From the NCBI GenBank assembly GCA_963750295.1, contig CAVVPY010000001.1, forward strand, positions 1,550,001 to 1,614,000: a stretch of 64,000 nucleotides of DNA. The letters are read 5' to 3'. The notes under the pieces are model-generated. The model saw only the letters and a program-made list of their open reading frames with translations. It was not told the DNA's origin and searched no databases. Shown piece after piece: positions 26,258 through 35,358 of the stretch. Both the position numbers and the translations under genes were made by a program. Origin of the DNA: CAVVPY01 sp963750295 (GTDB lineage Bacteria; Actinomycetota; Actinomycetes; Mycobacteriales; Jatrophihabitantaceae). Within the stretch, counting starts at the first letter, position 1. Each line of letters opens with the position of its first letter.

Positions 26258-26929
26258 TCAACGGGTCGCGTCGGGGTCGGCCGTGAGACCTGCTCGCAGC
26301 CCGAAGACCACAAGTTGGGCTCGGTCGCGAGCCTGCAGCTTCGACATCGCGCGCCCGACATGGGTGCGCACGGTCGCGGGGCTCAGGAACAGCTGCTCGC
26401 CGATCTCCTCGTTCGACAGGCCCTGAGCCACCCAGGCCACGATCTCGGTTTCGCGGGGCGTGAGCTCGTCGAGTCCCTGCACCTCACCCGCTAGCTGGCT
26501 GCGGCGTCCGAACAACGCGATCAGTCGGCTCGTGACCGCCGGCGACATCAGCGCCTGCCCGTCGTGCACGACCCGGATGGCCGCGACGACCTCGCTCGGC
26601 GCGGTGTCCTTGAGCAGAAACCCGCTCGCACCGGCCTGCACGGCTTCGACGATGTAGTCGTCGATCTCGAAGGTCGTCACGATGATCGTGCGAGTGCCCG
26701 ACAGCTCAGGATCTTCGCTGATCTGGCGCAGCGCCTGAAGGCCGGTGGTACCAGGCATCCGGACGTCGAGCAGCAGCACGTCGGGCCGCAAGCGGCGGAC
26801 GGCCTCGACCGCCTGCTTCCCGTCCTCGGCCTCGGCGACGACGTGGACGTCCGCCTCGCGGTCGAGGACGGCCTTGAGCCCCATCCGAACCAGTGGCTCG
26901 TCGTCGGCGACGACCACGCTAATCGCCAC
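26258..26929 (-). CDS. NarL-family response regulator (second two-component system)
   Basis: The 223-residue protein has a receiver domain with VVADDE, phospho-acceptor Asp55 in LLLDVRMPG, and FLLKDTAP, and a LuxR helix-turn-helix (LTPRETEIVAWVAQGLSNEEI...TVRTHVGRAMSKL). It begins at GTG 26929, overlapping the kinase gene by 11 bp. Paralogous in type to the regulator at 11187-11858. It may act on the adjacent RCC1/HAD genes or the exporters. Confidence 0.92.
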   Translation of the reverse strand: MAISVVVADDEPLVRMGLKAVLDREADVHVVAEAEDGKQAVEAVRRLRPDVLLLDVRMPGTTGLQALRQISEDPELSGTRTIIVTTFEIDDYIVEAVQAGASGFLLKDTAPSEVVAAIRVVHDGQALMSPAVTSRLIALFGRRSQLAGEVQGLDELTPRETEIVAWVAQGLSNEEIGEQLFLSPATVRTHVGRAMSKLQARDRAQLVVFGLRAGLTADPDATR

Positions 26930-28253
26930 CGGTCACCACCTCATCGTCGGCGCCGCCCCGGTTGCGCAACGGGATCACGGCCTCGACCTCGAAGCCCCGC
27001 TCGCGGCGCGGTGCGGCCTTGAACCGTCCGCCGACCGCCCCGACCCGCTGGCCCATGCCGGTCAAGCCGCTACCCGCGGTGAAGTCGCCGCCCACACCGG
27101 TGTCGACCACGCGGACGACGATCGTCTCGCCGTCTCGGTGCAGCGAGACCTCGGCGGAGTCGGCATGGGCGTGTTTGACGACGTTCGTGAGCGACTCCTG
27201 CACGACGCGGTAGACGACGTGCCCGATCTCGGGCGCTAGCGGCCCGAGGTCGTCGATGTGCTCGGTGACCGACAGCGCACCCGATCCGACCTCGTCGAGC
27301 AGTGCGTGCAGCTCGTCGAGGCCATGGGTGTCACGAGCGGCCGGCGGGGGCGCGAGTGGCGGCGCCGGCCGGCCGCCGGCGGAGGGGTGGAACGTTCCGA
27401 GCATGCTGCGCAGGTCGGCCAGGCCGCGGCCACTCACCGACTGAATGGCCTCGAGCGAGCTGCGCGCCTGCTCCGGGTCGTCCTCAAGGGAGATCAATGC
27501 CACGCCGGCCTGCATCGCGATGACGGCGAAGCCATGCCCCGCGATGTCATGCACCTCGCCGGCCACGCGCGTCCGCTCGCGGGCCGTGGCGATCGCGACA
27601 AGTTCCTCGCGCGTCCGCGCGCTGGCCTCTGCCCGCATGCGCAGCACCGAGCCGAGCAGCCACGGGATGACCAGCCAGCTGACCCAGACGATGACGACCA
27701 CCGCCCGCGGAACGGCATCGTCGACAAGGCGCGAGAGCACCGCGACCGTTGCGGCGATGGCGACCACCAGGCAGACGAGTCCCGACGTCCGCAGCGGTCT
27801 GGTGCGCGCGACCGCGACCATCAGCACGATCACGCTGATCTGGATCGGGCCGTACGGATAGCCGAGCACCAGGTACCAGGTGACGATCGCGGCCGCGACG
27901 CCGATCGCAGGGATGGGGGCCGCGCGCAGCCACGCCAGGCAGGCGCCGGCAAGGACGACGAGGAGCACCCCGAGAACGTCGAGGCGGCGCGGCGCATCGA
28001 CGCGGGCGTTCGCACCGAAGCTCGCGCCGACCATGACGACGGTCGCGCCGAGCGCGATCAGCACCTCGTGTTGATGGGGCCAGCGGGTCCAGCCCAGCCT
28101 CACGAGCCAGCAACCCCCGTCGCCCCGGTGCCAGCTGCGGACCGGGCCGGCGGTGCGCTCTGCCGCTCGATCGGCGCGCTGAGCCGAGGCGCGGCCGACC
28201 ATCGGCCGCCGCCGCTCCGACGTCCGGATCGTGGCCGACAACGGCGCTGTCAT
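26919..28253 (-). CDS. DesK-type sensor histidine kinase
   Basis: The 444-residue membrane kinase has five or six hydrophobic helices between residues ~63 and 203, a HisKA_3 motif RVAGEVHDIAGHG with His235, an N-box VQESLTNVVKHAHA and a G-box GSGLTGMGQR. AGGAG lies 7 bp before ATG 28253. A Pro/Ala-rich loop (PAPPLAPPPAARD) interrupts the region between the DHp and ATPase domains. It pairs with the overlapping response regulator. The sensed signal is unknown, probably at the membrane. Confidence 0.9.
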   Translation of the reverse strand: MTAPLSATIRTSERRRPMVGRASAQRADRAAERTAGPVRSWHRGDGGCWLVRLGWTRWPHQHEVLIALGATVVMVGASFGANARVDAPRRLDVLGVLLVVLAGACLAWLRAAPIPAIGVAAAIVTWYLVLGYPYGPIQISVIVLMVAVARTRPLRTSGLVCLVVAIAATVAVLSRLVDDAVPRAVVVIVWVSWLVIPWLLGSVLRMRAEASARTREELVAIATARERTRVAGEVHDIAGHGFAVIAMQAGVALISLEDDPEQARSSLEAIQSVSGRGLADLRSMLGTFHPSAGGRPAPPLAPPPAARDTHGLDELHALLDEVGSGALSVTEHIDDLGPLAPEIGHVVYRVVQESLTNVVKHAHADSAEVSLHRDGETIVVRVVDTGVGGDFTAGSGLTGMGQRVGAVGGRFKAAPRRERGFEVEAVIPLRNRGGADDEVVTGGD

Positions 28254-28340
28254 CTCGGGGCTCCTGTTCGTGTCCGGCGCAGTCTCCTCGTCACGGGTAA
28301 TGCCACCTCAATACTTGTACCCGGCGACATTAGCGCTTAC

Positions 28341-28361
28341 TTCATCCTCTTTCAGGATGAA
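28341..28361. repeat. Inverted repeat upstream of the second kinase gene
   Basis: TTCATCCT and AGGATGAA form a perfect 8-bp inverted repeat around a 5-bp spacer. It lies 88 bp upstream of the kinase start and 47 bp downstream of the RCC1-protein stop, in an AT-richer patch. It may be an operator or a weak terminator; no U-tract follows on the minus strand. Confidence 0.45.
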
Positions 28362-28407
28362 TCACGCTTAACAGTCGCACGCCACCAGCCACCCCGGACG
28401 CGCCGGG

Positions 28408-29508
28408 TCAGGCGACCGCGAGATTGAACCCGCCCAGTGCCACCACGCGACGGACGTCGTGCAGACCGGCAACGGGAACCGGCGCGGTGCAGTTCTCGGT
28501 GCTGCCGTCGCCGAGCTGACCGGCATCGTTGAGCCCCCACGCGCGAAGCGTGCCGTCGGCGAGCAGCACGACGCTGTGGCCGCCGGGACCGAACTCGTTG
28601 CGACCGCCCCCTGCGGCGAGGACGGACACCTCACCGAGACCGGTGATTTCGTGTGGGCGCGACAGGTTGTTCGTCGTGCCGTCCCCGAGCTGACCGCTGT
28701 CGTTGTTGCCGAACGTCCAGATCCGGCCGTCCTCGGTACGGATCATCGTGTGGAAGAAGCCGGCCGAGACATCGACGACACGCAGCCCGTTGTCGAAGAG
28801 CTCGATGCGAGTCGGAGTCAGTCTCGATTCGGTGGTGCCGTCGCCGAGCTGGCCGCGGTCGTTGCGTCCCCACGCCCAGTACGAGCCGTCGGCGGTGAGC
28901 GCGACGGTGTGGCCGCCACCCCCCGTCAGGAAGACGACGCTCTCGATGCCCTTTACCGCGATGGCGGTGGGGCGGGTCGTCGTGGTGCCGTCGCCCAGCG
29001 CGCCGAACAGGTTGTGTCCCCACGAGCGCACGGTGCCGTCGCGAAGCAGGGCCAGACCGTGCCCGCCGCCCCATCCGGCGCTGCTGATGTCCGTGACTCC
29101 GACGACCTGGGTCGGCACGTTCCGGTTGTCGGTGGTGCCGTCGCCGCAGTCGCCGCGCTGGTTGTGGCCCCAGGCCCAGATGGTGCCGTCGGAACGAACG
29201 GCCAGGGTGTGCCCGCCGCCGCCCACTAGCTCGGTGACGTCGTCCAGTTCCTTCACCTGGGACGGGGTGCTCAGGTCCTCGTTGTGCCCAACACCGCACT
29301 GGCCGAAGTCGTTGCGACCCCACGCCCACACGGTGCCGTCGGACTTCAGGGCGGTCGCGTGACCGCCCCCGCCGGCGACCGACACCACGTCGTCGAGGTC
29401 GGTCACCGGCTGCGGGGTGCCCCGGTGCGTGGTGGTCCCGTCGCCGAGCTGGCCGAAGGCGTTGTCGCCCCACGCCCACGCGCGGGCACCTGCCGGAATG
29501 GTGCTCAT
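28408..29508 (-). CDS. RCC1-repeat beta-propeller protein
   Basis: From ATG 29508 (MSTIPAGARAWAWG) the gene encodes 366 residues made almost wholly of about seven RCC1 repeats of ~50 residues, each with the pattern W-A-W-G-x-N-x-x-G-Q-L-G-D-G-T-T followed by GGGGH-T-x-A-L-x-x-D-G. This should fold as a seven-bladed propeller. No signal peptide or membrane segment is visible, so it is probably cytosolic. Its role in a polyketide cluster is unknown; it may be a scaffold or binding protein. AGGAGA lies before the start. Confidence 0.88.
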   Translation of the reverse strand: MSTIPAGARAWAWGDNAFGQLGDGTTTHRGTPQPVTDLDDVVSVAGGGGHATALKSDGTVWAWGRNDFGQCGVGHNEDLSTPSQVKELDDVTELVGGGGHTLAVRSDGTIWAWGHNQRGDCGDGTTDNRNVPTQVVGVTDISSAGWGGGHGLALLRDGTVRSWGHNLFGALGDGTTTTRPTAIAVKGIESVVFLTGGGGHTVALTADGSYWAWGRNDRGQLGDGTTESRLTPTRIELFDNGLRVVDVSAGFFHTMIRTEDGRIWTFGNNDSGQLGDGTTNNLSRPHEITGLGEVSVLAAGGGRNEFGPGGHSVVLLADGTLRAWGLNDAGQLGDGSTENCTAPVPVAGLHDVRRVVALGGFNLAVA

Positions 29509-29651
29509 GAGGTCTCCTTGGGTCTGATCGTTGACACGGTCGGTGGATCTGTTCGTTCGGGTGCGCTCGTCGAGTCTCGGCCCGAGACGATCCCGGACGT
29601 AGGGGGCTGACGACCCGCAGGGCGGGGACACCGGCCCGAAAAGGTCACCGG

Positions 29652-30329
29652 TCAACCGGCGATGGCGGCGGCGAGCCGGTCGACGTCGCACAGGTCGGCG
29701 AACACGCCCATCGCGCCTCCTGCCACGAGCTGCGCCCCGACCTGCGCGTCGGGCGTCACCCCGATGACCCTGGTCGCGGCCGCTCTGGCCTGGCGAGCGT
29801 CGATGGGGTTGCGTGTCACGAGCACGACGTCGTCAGCCGCCCGGTCGCCGAACCGCTCCCGCACGGCGACGCGGGCGGCGGGGAACAGTTCCTCGCGGTC
29901 GCTGACGTCGCTGCCGTAGGTCCCGAGCGGGAGGTCGAAGTACCGGTCGAGCCCGACGGCGCCCAGCGCGAGCGAGGCATTTGCCTCGGTGCGGCCGGTG
30001 AGGGGCGCGAACACCGCGCCTGGGTCGACCTGCTTCAGGCGTGACAGCAGCTCGGCGCTACCGGGCGCACGCCCTTCGGCGGCGACTTCGGCGCGACGCT
30101 CGGCGAACTCCTCCTCGAGCCGCGCGATGATCTCGTGCACAGACGGCGCGCCGGCCTCGTCATCGCACCCGGCCAACCCGGCGCCGACGGCGTCGCGGTC
30201 CGTGCCGAGATGCGACGACCTGGCCGGGACGTCGGTCCTGCCGAGGACGCTGGCGAGGGCCGAGCTGAACACGGGGGCGTCAGGGACGAGAATCCCGGAC
30301 ACTCCCCACAGGATGATCTTCGGTGCCAT
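29652..30329 (-). CDS. HAD-fold protein lacking the catalytic aspartate
   Basis: The 225-residue protein has haloacid-dehalogenase organisation: an N-terminal strand with hairpin (KIILWGVSGILVPDAP), a helical cap, FAPLTGRTEANASLALGAVGLDRYF and motif IV-like DDVVLVTRNPIDARQARAAATRVIGVTP. The first motif, normally DxDGT, reads GVSGI, so both aspartates including the nucleophile are gone. It is probably not a phosphatase and may be a binding protein. It lies 143 bp upstream of the RCC1-repeat gene in the same direction. Confidence 0.72.
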   Translation of the reverse strand: MAPKIILWGVSGILVPDAPVFSSALASVLGRTDVPARSSHLGTDRDAVGAGLAGCDDEAGAPSVHEIIARLEEEFAERRAEVAAEGRAPGSAELLSRLKQVDPGAVFAPLTGRTEANASLALGAVGLDRYFDLPLGTYGSDVSDREELFPAARVAVRERFGDRAADDVVLVTRNPIDARQARAAATRVIGVTPDAQVGAQLVAGGAMGVFADLCDVDRLAAAIAG

Positions 30330-30386
30330 CGTCGGGTTCTCCTGTCGTGATCCTGGGTGTGCTGCTCTGTCTGGAACGGTGGGCGA

Positions 30387-32033
30387 TCAGGGCCGGGAGT
30401 GAATCGTCTGCTTGCTCTGCTGGTCGCCAGACGTGGCCTGGGTGGCGGACGAGTGCTCGAGATCGGGCTGGGGTCCTGGTCGACCGTCGTGCTGCTGGCC
30501 GTGGTGTTCCGACGTGCCGGCCGCACTTTCCGACTTGCCGCCGGCACCCCGTTCGCGCAGCGCTACCTCGGGAAGGAAGAGCACGACCGCGAACGCGGCC
30601 AGCGCGAGCACCGCGCCCGTCACGTACACGGCGGACAACGACGAGGCAAGGTCGGTGACCGCGCGGTGGTGCGCGCCGGCCGGCAGTGACCGGACGGCCG
30701 CCGGCGAGCTCGCGTCGTGACCCGACAGCGGGGAGTTGCCGGGCAGTCGGGCCTGCTGGATCGCGGCGAAGAGCGCCAACCCGACGGCTCCGCCCAGCGA
30801 GCGGAAGAAGTTGGTGCTGGCAGTCGCCACTCCGATGCGGCGCTTGTCGACCGCGTTCTGCACCGCGACGACGAGGATCTGGGTGATCAGGCCGAAGCCC
30901 AGGCCGGTGAGAACCATGCCCGCGACGATCAGCATCGGGCTGCTGTGTACGCGCACGGTGGCGAGCACCCCCATGGCCACGACCATCAGCAGCGTCCCCG
31001 CGACCGGGAACACCTTGTAGCGACCCCAGCGGCTGACCAATGCGCCGGACACCGTGGTCGTCACCAGGATGGCGAGCACCAGCGGCAACAACATCAGCCC
31101 GGACGCAGTGGCCGAGTGACCGCGCGCGACCTGCAGATAGGTCGGCAGGTAGACGATGGCGGCGAAGAAGCATCCGGAAATCAGGAACATCACGGCGCAA
31201 CTGACAGCGACGACTCGCTCCTTCAGCACGGCCGGCGGAAGGATCGGCTCGGGGGCGCTGCGCTCGCGCAGGACGAAGGCCGCGAGCAGTGCGACGGCCA
31301 CGAGCCCGCTCACGACGATCTGCGCCGATCCCCATGCGTAGATGCGTCCGCCCCACTCGGCCACCAGCATCGCGCTCACCACAGCGCCGACCAGCAGCAC
31401 CGAGCCGAACACATCGATGCGGTGCGAGCGACCCGACGGCGCGGAGCGCAACCCGAAGGCGACGGCGACGAAGGCGATCGCGCCGAGCGGCAGGTTCACG
31501 TAGAACACCCATCGCCACGAGGCGGTGTCGACGAACAGGCCGCCGATCAGCGGGCCGGCCACGCTTGCGATCGCGAACGTCGCCTGGATCCAGCCTTGGT
31601 ACCTGCCGCGCTCACGCGGCGCGATGATGTCGGCGACGACCGACATCGCCATCACCATCAACCCACCCGCGCCGACGCCCTGCACGCCGCGGAACACGAT
31701 GAGCGAGCCGATGTCCCAGGCCGCGCCGCAGAGGGCGGATCCGACGAGAAACACGCTGATGGCAAGTAGGAGCAGCCGTTTGCGTCCGTAGCTGTCGCCG
31801 AGGCTGCCCCAGAGCGGGGTCGACGCAGTCGTCGCGAGCAGGTACACCGTGACGACCCACGACAGGTCGGCGAGCGAGCCCAACTGGCCGGCGATCGTCG
31901 GCAGCGCGGTGGCCACGATGGCCTGGTCGAGCGAGGCGAGCAGCATCACGAGCAACAGGCCGCCGAACGTGATGATCACGGCCCGGCGGGTCATGGACTG
32001 ATCGGCTGTTGGTGTCGCAGTCGCAGCGGTCAT
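30387..32033 (-). CDS. MFS drug:H+ antiporter, DHA2 (EmrB/QacA) family
   Basis: The 548-residue protein has 14 predicted helices. DHA2 motifs are LDQAIVATALPTIAGQLG (helix 1), WGSLGDSYGRKRLLL (motif A) and VQGVGAGGLMVMAMSVVADI (motif C type). ATG 32033 is chosen because AGGAGA lies 11 bp upstream; ATG 32084 is an alternative. It is a likely exporter of the cluster product. Its 3' end overlaps no gene, and the C-terminal tail is polar (EHHGQQHDGRPGPQ). A divergent ABC transporter lies on the other side of the 22-bp inverted repeat. Confidence 0.9.
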   Translation of the reverse strand: MTAATATPTADQSMTRRAVIITFGGLLLVMLLASLDQAIVATALPTIAGQLGSLADLSWVVTVYLLATTASTPLWGSLGDSYGRKRLLLLAISVFLVGSALCGAAWDIGSLIVFRGVQGVGAGGLMVMAMSVVADIIAPRERGRYQGWIQATFAIASVAGPLIGGLFVDTASWRWVFYVNLPLGAIAFVAVAFGLRSAPSGRSHRIDVFGSVLLVGAVVSAMLVAEWGGRIYAWGSAQIVVSGLVAVALLAAFVLRERSAPEPILPPAVLKERVVAVSCAVMFLISGCFFAAIVYLPTYLQVARGHSATASGLMLLPLVLAILVTTTVSGALVSRWGRYKVFPVAGTLLMVVAMGVLATVRVHSSPMLIVAGMVLTGLGFGLITQILVVAVQNAVDKRRIGVATASTNFFRSLGGAVGLALFAAIQQARLPGNSPLSGHDASSPAAVRSLPAGAHHRAVTDLASSLSAVYVTGAVLALAAFAVVLFLPEVALRERGAGGKSESAAGTSEHHGQQHDGRPGPQPDLEHSSATQATSGDQQSKQTIHSRP

Positions 32034-32132
32034 GATGATCACGTCTCCTGTGAGTGCGTTGTGGTCGGCTCCCATCGTCACCACCGGCTGATCCCGATGT
32101 CATCGTCCTGGTGACGTGCTCCGACCGCTCTC

Positions 32133-32154
32133 GCGTACGAAGATTTGCGTACGC
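32133..32154. promoter_or_regulatory. Perfect inverted repeat between the MFS and ABC exporter genes
   Basis: GCGTACG (32133-32139) and CGTACGC (32148-32154) are perfect inverted arms around an 8-bp spacer. The 176-bp gap separates divergent exporter genes, the classic place for a transcription factor operator (TetR or MarR type). No such regulator is encoded in the window next to it. Each half is itself palindromic (CGTACG). Confidence 0.45.
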
Positions 32155-32209
32155 CGCCCGCAGCGCAACGCTGACGACACAGCCCCGTCCGGCGCGAAGA
32201 CTCGGCGGG

Positions 32210-33157
32210 GTGAACAAGCCGATCATCGAGATCCGAGGACTCACCAAGCGCTACGGCGACCGCGTCGCGCTCGACCACATCGAGCTGCACGTCAGCGCAG
32301 GAGAAGTGTTCGGCGTGCTCGGGCCCAACGGCGCAGGCAAGACGACACTGCTGCGCATTCTGGTGGGCCTGATGCGTCAGACCGCCGGCAGCGCGACGGT
32401 GGTGGGTGCGCCGGCCGGCAGCCCCACGTCGATGCGAAGCGTCGGCATGCTGGTCGAGGCGCCGGCCGCGTACCCCTACCTCAGCGGCCGCGACAACCTG
32501 CGGGTCTTTGCCCGCTACGCCGGCGTGGACGCGACCCAGGTCGATGCGGCGCTGTGCGACGTCGACCTGGTCGAGCGCGCCGGCGACAAGGTGTCGACCT
32601 ACTCACTCGGTATGAAGCAGCGTCTCGGGGTCGCCACGGCACTGCTCAAGGAGCCCGAGGTGCTGGTGCTCGACGAGCCGACCAATGGCCTCGATCCGGC
32701 CGGGATCGCCGAGATGCGCACGCTCCTGCGGCGCTTGGGTGATACCGGACGGACCGTCGTCCTCTCGAGCCATGTGTTGTCGGAGGTCGAGCAGACCTGC
32801 GACCGGTTGGCCATGCTCGCCGACGGGCGGGTGGTGCACGAGGGCACGGTAACCGACCTCGTGGGACACCGTCAGCTGCGCATCGACGCCGAGCCTGTCG
32901 AGCAGGCCAGCGAGATCGTCGCCCGCCGGGTCGGCGCCGACTGCGTCGAGATCTGCTCGGAGGGTCTGCTCGTGCAGGCCGAGCGCGACGATGCCGCCGC
33001 GCTCAACCGTGAGTTGGTACTCGCCGGCGTGCGGGTGCAGGGACTCGGCTGGCAGGACCGCTCCCTGGAGCGGGTGTTCCTGGAACTCACCGGCCGGACC
33101 GGACCCGCGGCGCGCACCGGCGAACTCGTCGGCGCGCTCGATCGAGAGGTGAACTGA
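32210..33157 (+). CDS. ABC transporter ATP-binding protein (DrrA/CcmA type)
   Basis: The 315-residue ATPase starts at GTG 32210 (NKPIIEIRGLTKRYGD). Walker A is GPNGAGKTT, the signature is YSLGMKQRL, Walker B is VLVLDEPTNGLDPAG, and the H-loop is SSHVLSEVE. Type and length match ABC-2 exporters for drugs or lipids. It overlaps the permease gene by one base (TGATG). Probably an export or self-resistance pump for the polyketide. Confidence 0.92.
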   Translation: MNKPIIEIRGLTKRYGDRVALDHIELHVSAGEVFGVLGPNGAGKTTLLRILVGLMRQTAGSATVVGAPAGSPTSMRSVGMLVEAPAAYPYLSGRDNLRVFARYAGVDATQVDAALCDVDLVERAGDKVSTYSLGMKQRLGVATALLKEPEVLVLDEPTNGLDPAGIAEMRTLLRRLGDTGRTVVLSSHVLSEVEQTCDRLAMLADGRVVHEGTVTDLVGHRQLRIDAEPVEQASEIVARRVGADCVEICSEGLLVQAERDDAAALNRELVLAGVRVQGLGWQDRSLERVFLELTGRTGPAARTGELVGALDREVN

Positions 33158-33996
33158 TGCTCGCGTCCTTCTGTGCAGAGTTGGTCAAGCTGCGTCGCCG
33201 CCCGGCGATCTGGGTCGTCGCCGTCGTGTGGTGGATCCTCGCGCTGATGTTCGGCTACGTGTTCCCGTACTTGGCATACCGCTTCGGCACGGGGCCGCGT
33301 GCGTCGTTGGGCCGGGGTGCACTCGTGCATGCCCTGCCGGATGCACTCGTCGGCAGCGCCGTGCAGGGATTTCCGGTCTTCGCCGGCGCCCTCGCGATGT
33401 TGCTCGGCGTCCTCGCCACCGGTAGCGAGTACACCTGGGGGACGGTCAAGGTCATCTTCACCCAGGGCCCCAGCCGGACCGTCGTCGTGCTCGGCAAGGT
33501 GATCGCGTTGCTCGTCACGGTGCTGGCCATCGTGACCGTGAGCTTCGGGCTCGACGCCATCGCCGCCACGATCGTCGCGGGCGCCACCGACTCGCAGACC
33601 GGCTGGCCGAGCGCGGTCGAGGTGCTGCGTGGGTTCGCGGGCGGCTGGCTCATCGTTGCCATGTGGTGCCTCGGCGGGGTGGCGCTGGGCGTGATCCTGC
33701 GTGGGACCGCTCTCGCCGCCGGGATCGGTCTGGTCTGGGCGCTGGCCGTCGAGAACCTCGTGCGGGTGTTCAGCACGATCGTGCCGGGCCTGGGCACCGT
33801 GTCGGACATGATGCCGGGCACCAACGCAGGTGCGCTCGCCGCCGCTCTCGGCGCGCCCACCCAGGAGCAGGCCGGCGGCACACCCGGCGTGACGTCGGTG
33901 GTCAGCGGGCTGCAGAGCTCACTCGTCCTCGCCGTGTACCTGCTCGCCTTCACCGCGCTCGCGGTGTGGTTCACCCGCCGCCGTGACCTGCTCTGA
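33157..33996 (+). CDS. ABC-2 type permease
   Basis: The 279-residue protein has about six membrane helices (around residues 18-38, 65-90, 105-130, 150-172, 180-200, 250-272). It starts with the cytosolic CAELVKLRRRP segment typical of ABC-2 permeases. It overlaps the ATPase gene and forms the transporter with it. A soluble loop of 220-245 residues (LGAPTQEQAGGTPG) is probably outside. The transported compound is not evident. Confidence 0.88.
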   Translation: MLASFCAELVKLRRRPAIWVVAVVWWILALMFGYVFPYLAYRFGTGPRASLGRGALVHALPDALVGSAVQGFPVFAGALAMLLGVLATGSEYTWGTVKVIFTQGPSRTVVVLGKVIALLVTVLAIVTVSFGLDAIAATIVAGATDSQTGWPSAVEVLRGFAGGWLIVAMWCLGGVALGVILRGTALAAGIGLVWALAVENLVRVFSTIVPGLGTVSDMMPGTNAGALAAALGAPTQEQAGGTPGVTSVVSGLQSSLVLAVYLLAFTALAVWFTRRRDLL

Positions 33997-34058
33997 CCAA
34001 ACGCCTCCGCGCCCCTTTCGACTTCTCCGTCCTGCACACACCTGAAAGGAAGACCGTC

Positions 34059-34445
34059 ATGACTCTCGCGACCACCTCACGTGCGCTGCCCCTGCGGATC
34101 GTGAACGCTGCCGCCTCGCTCGGCGTCGCGCTCGGTATCGCCGTCCAGATCGCCACCGGAGTGGACGAGTACCCAACACCGCCGCCGGGCGCGATTCTCG
34201 CCGTCGTCGCGGCCGCTGCGGTCGCCTTCGTGCCGTGGCGCTACATCGGCATCATCGCCCTTGCCTTCCCGGTGTGGATCGCGGTGGGCGCCGCCGTCAC
34301 GTCGGGCACGGCGGACCGGTTGGGCGATCCCTCGTCGTCCGGCCCGTTCATCGGCACGCTCGTGCAGATGATCGCGGTTGCCGTGGGCATCCTGACCGGC
34401 GCCGCCCTGCTCTACCGCGGAGTCCGCTCGCGCGGATCGGCCTGA
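34059..34445 (+). CDS. Four-helix integral membrane protein, unknown
   Basis: The 128-residue protein has four hydrophobic segments (about residues 18-32, 43-57, 63-82, 100-120) and a short basic tail. It lies 62 bp after the ABC permease, with a GAAAGGA ribosome site, so it is probably in the transporter operon. I recognise no family. It could be an accessory transporter subunit or unrelated. Confidence 0.65.
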   Translation: MTLATTSRALPLRIVNAAASLGVALGIAVQIATGVDEYPTPPPGAILAVVAAAAVAFVPWRYIGIIALAFPVWIAVGAAVTSGTADRLGDPSSSGPFIGTLVQMIAVAVGILTGAALLYRGVRSRGSA

Positions 34446-34509
34446 CCGTAGGAACGCCCGACTGATCCCAGCACGCCCTACCAGCACGAATGAAAGAGGG
34501 AGTCCGACC

Positions 34510-35358
34510 ATGATCCTGGTATGCGGAGCCACCGGCGTTGTCGGTGCAATGGTTGTATCCGACTTGCTTGCCCAGGGTGAGCAGGTGCGCGCCATGACGC
34601 GTCACCCCGACACCGCCGAGCTGCCCGACGGCGTCGAGATCGTCGGCGGTGATCTCGACGATCCCGACTCGCTCGGCCCCGCATTCGACGGTTGCGAGCG
34701 CGTGTTCGTCGCCAGCAACGGCAACGTGACCCAACATGACACGTCGGCTGCGCGAGCCGCCCGCGCTGCCCGCGCACGTCAGCTGGTCAAGCTCTCGGTC
34801 GTGGGTGCCGAGGACCCCGAGCGTGGCCGGCACACGCCGGCTCGCATGCATCTGGCGGGCGAGCAGGCCGTGCAGGAGGCCGGGCTGGATTGGACGTTCC
34901 TACGGCCTGGCGCGTTCATGAGCAACACCCTCGGCTGGGCGGAGCAGTTACGGGACGCAAATGTGGTGCGCGCTCCCTTCGCTCGCGTGCTGGCCGCCCC
35001 CGTCGACCCGCGGGACGTGGCCCGGGTCGCCACCTTGGCGCTGACAGACCGGCTGCCGTCGAACTCGGCATACCCGTTGTCGGGCCCGCAGTTGCTCTCG
35101 CCCGCCGACCAGGTGGCACAACTGGCCGAGGCGCTCGGACGGGAGCTGACCTGCGAACCCGTGCCGGACGAGACGGTGAAGCAGGGCATGATCGACAACG
35201 GCATGCCGCCGGAGATGGTTGACGCGCTGTTCTCGCACCTCGACGCGGCGCGCCCCGAGGCGCGGGTCTACCCCACCGTCGAACAGGTGACCGGTTCGGC
35301 CGCAACGTCGTTCGCCGATTGGCTGGCTGACAATCTCGAGGCGTTCACGGGGCAGTAG
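34510..35358 (+). CDS. NmrA-family NAD(P)-binding protein
   Basis: The 282-residue protein has an N-terminal ILVCGATGVVGAMVVSDLLAQG fingerprint, VRAMTRHPD, VKLSVVGAE and the LDWTFLRPGAFMSN segment of NmrA/isoflavone-reductase-like proteins. A strong GAAAGAGGGAG ribosome site precedes the ATG. Members act as redox sensors, quinone reductases or epimerases. It is the last gene of the plus-strand exporter group and marks a likely edge of the polyketide cluster. Confidence 0.82.
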   Translation: MILVCGATGVVGAMVVSDLLAQGEQVRAMTRHPDTAELPDGVEIVGGDLDDPDSLGPAFDGCERVFVASNGNVTQHDTSAARAARAARARQLVKLSVVGAEDPERGRHTPARMHLAGEQAVQEAGLDWTFLRPGAFMSNTLGWAEQLRDANVVRAPFARVLAAPVDPRDVARVATLALTDRLPSNSAYPLSGPQLLSPADQVAQLAEALGRELTCEPVPDETVKQGMIDNGMPPEMVDALFSHLDAARPEARVYPTVEQVTGSAATSFADWLADNLEAFTGQ

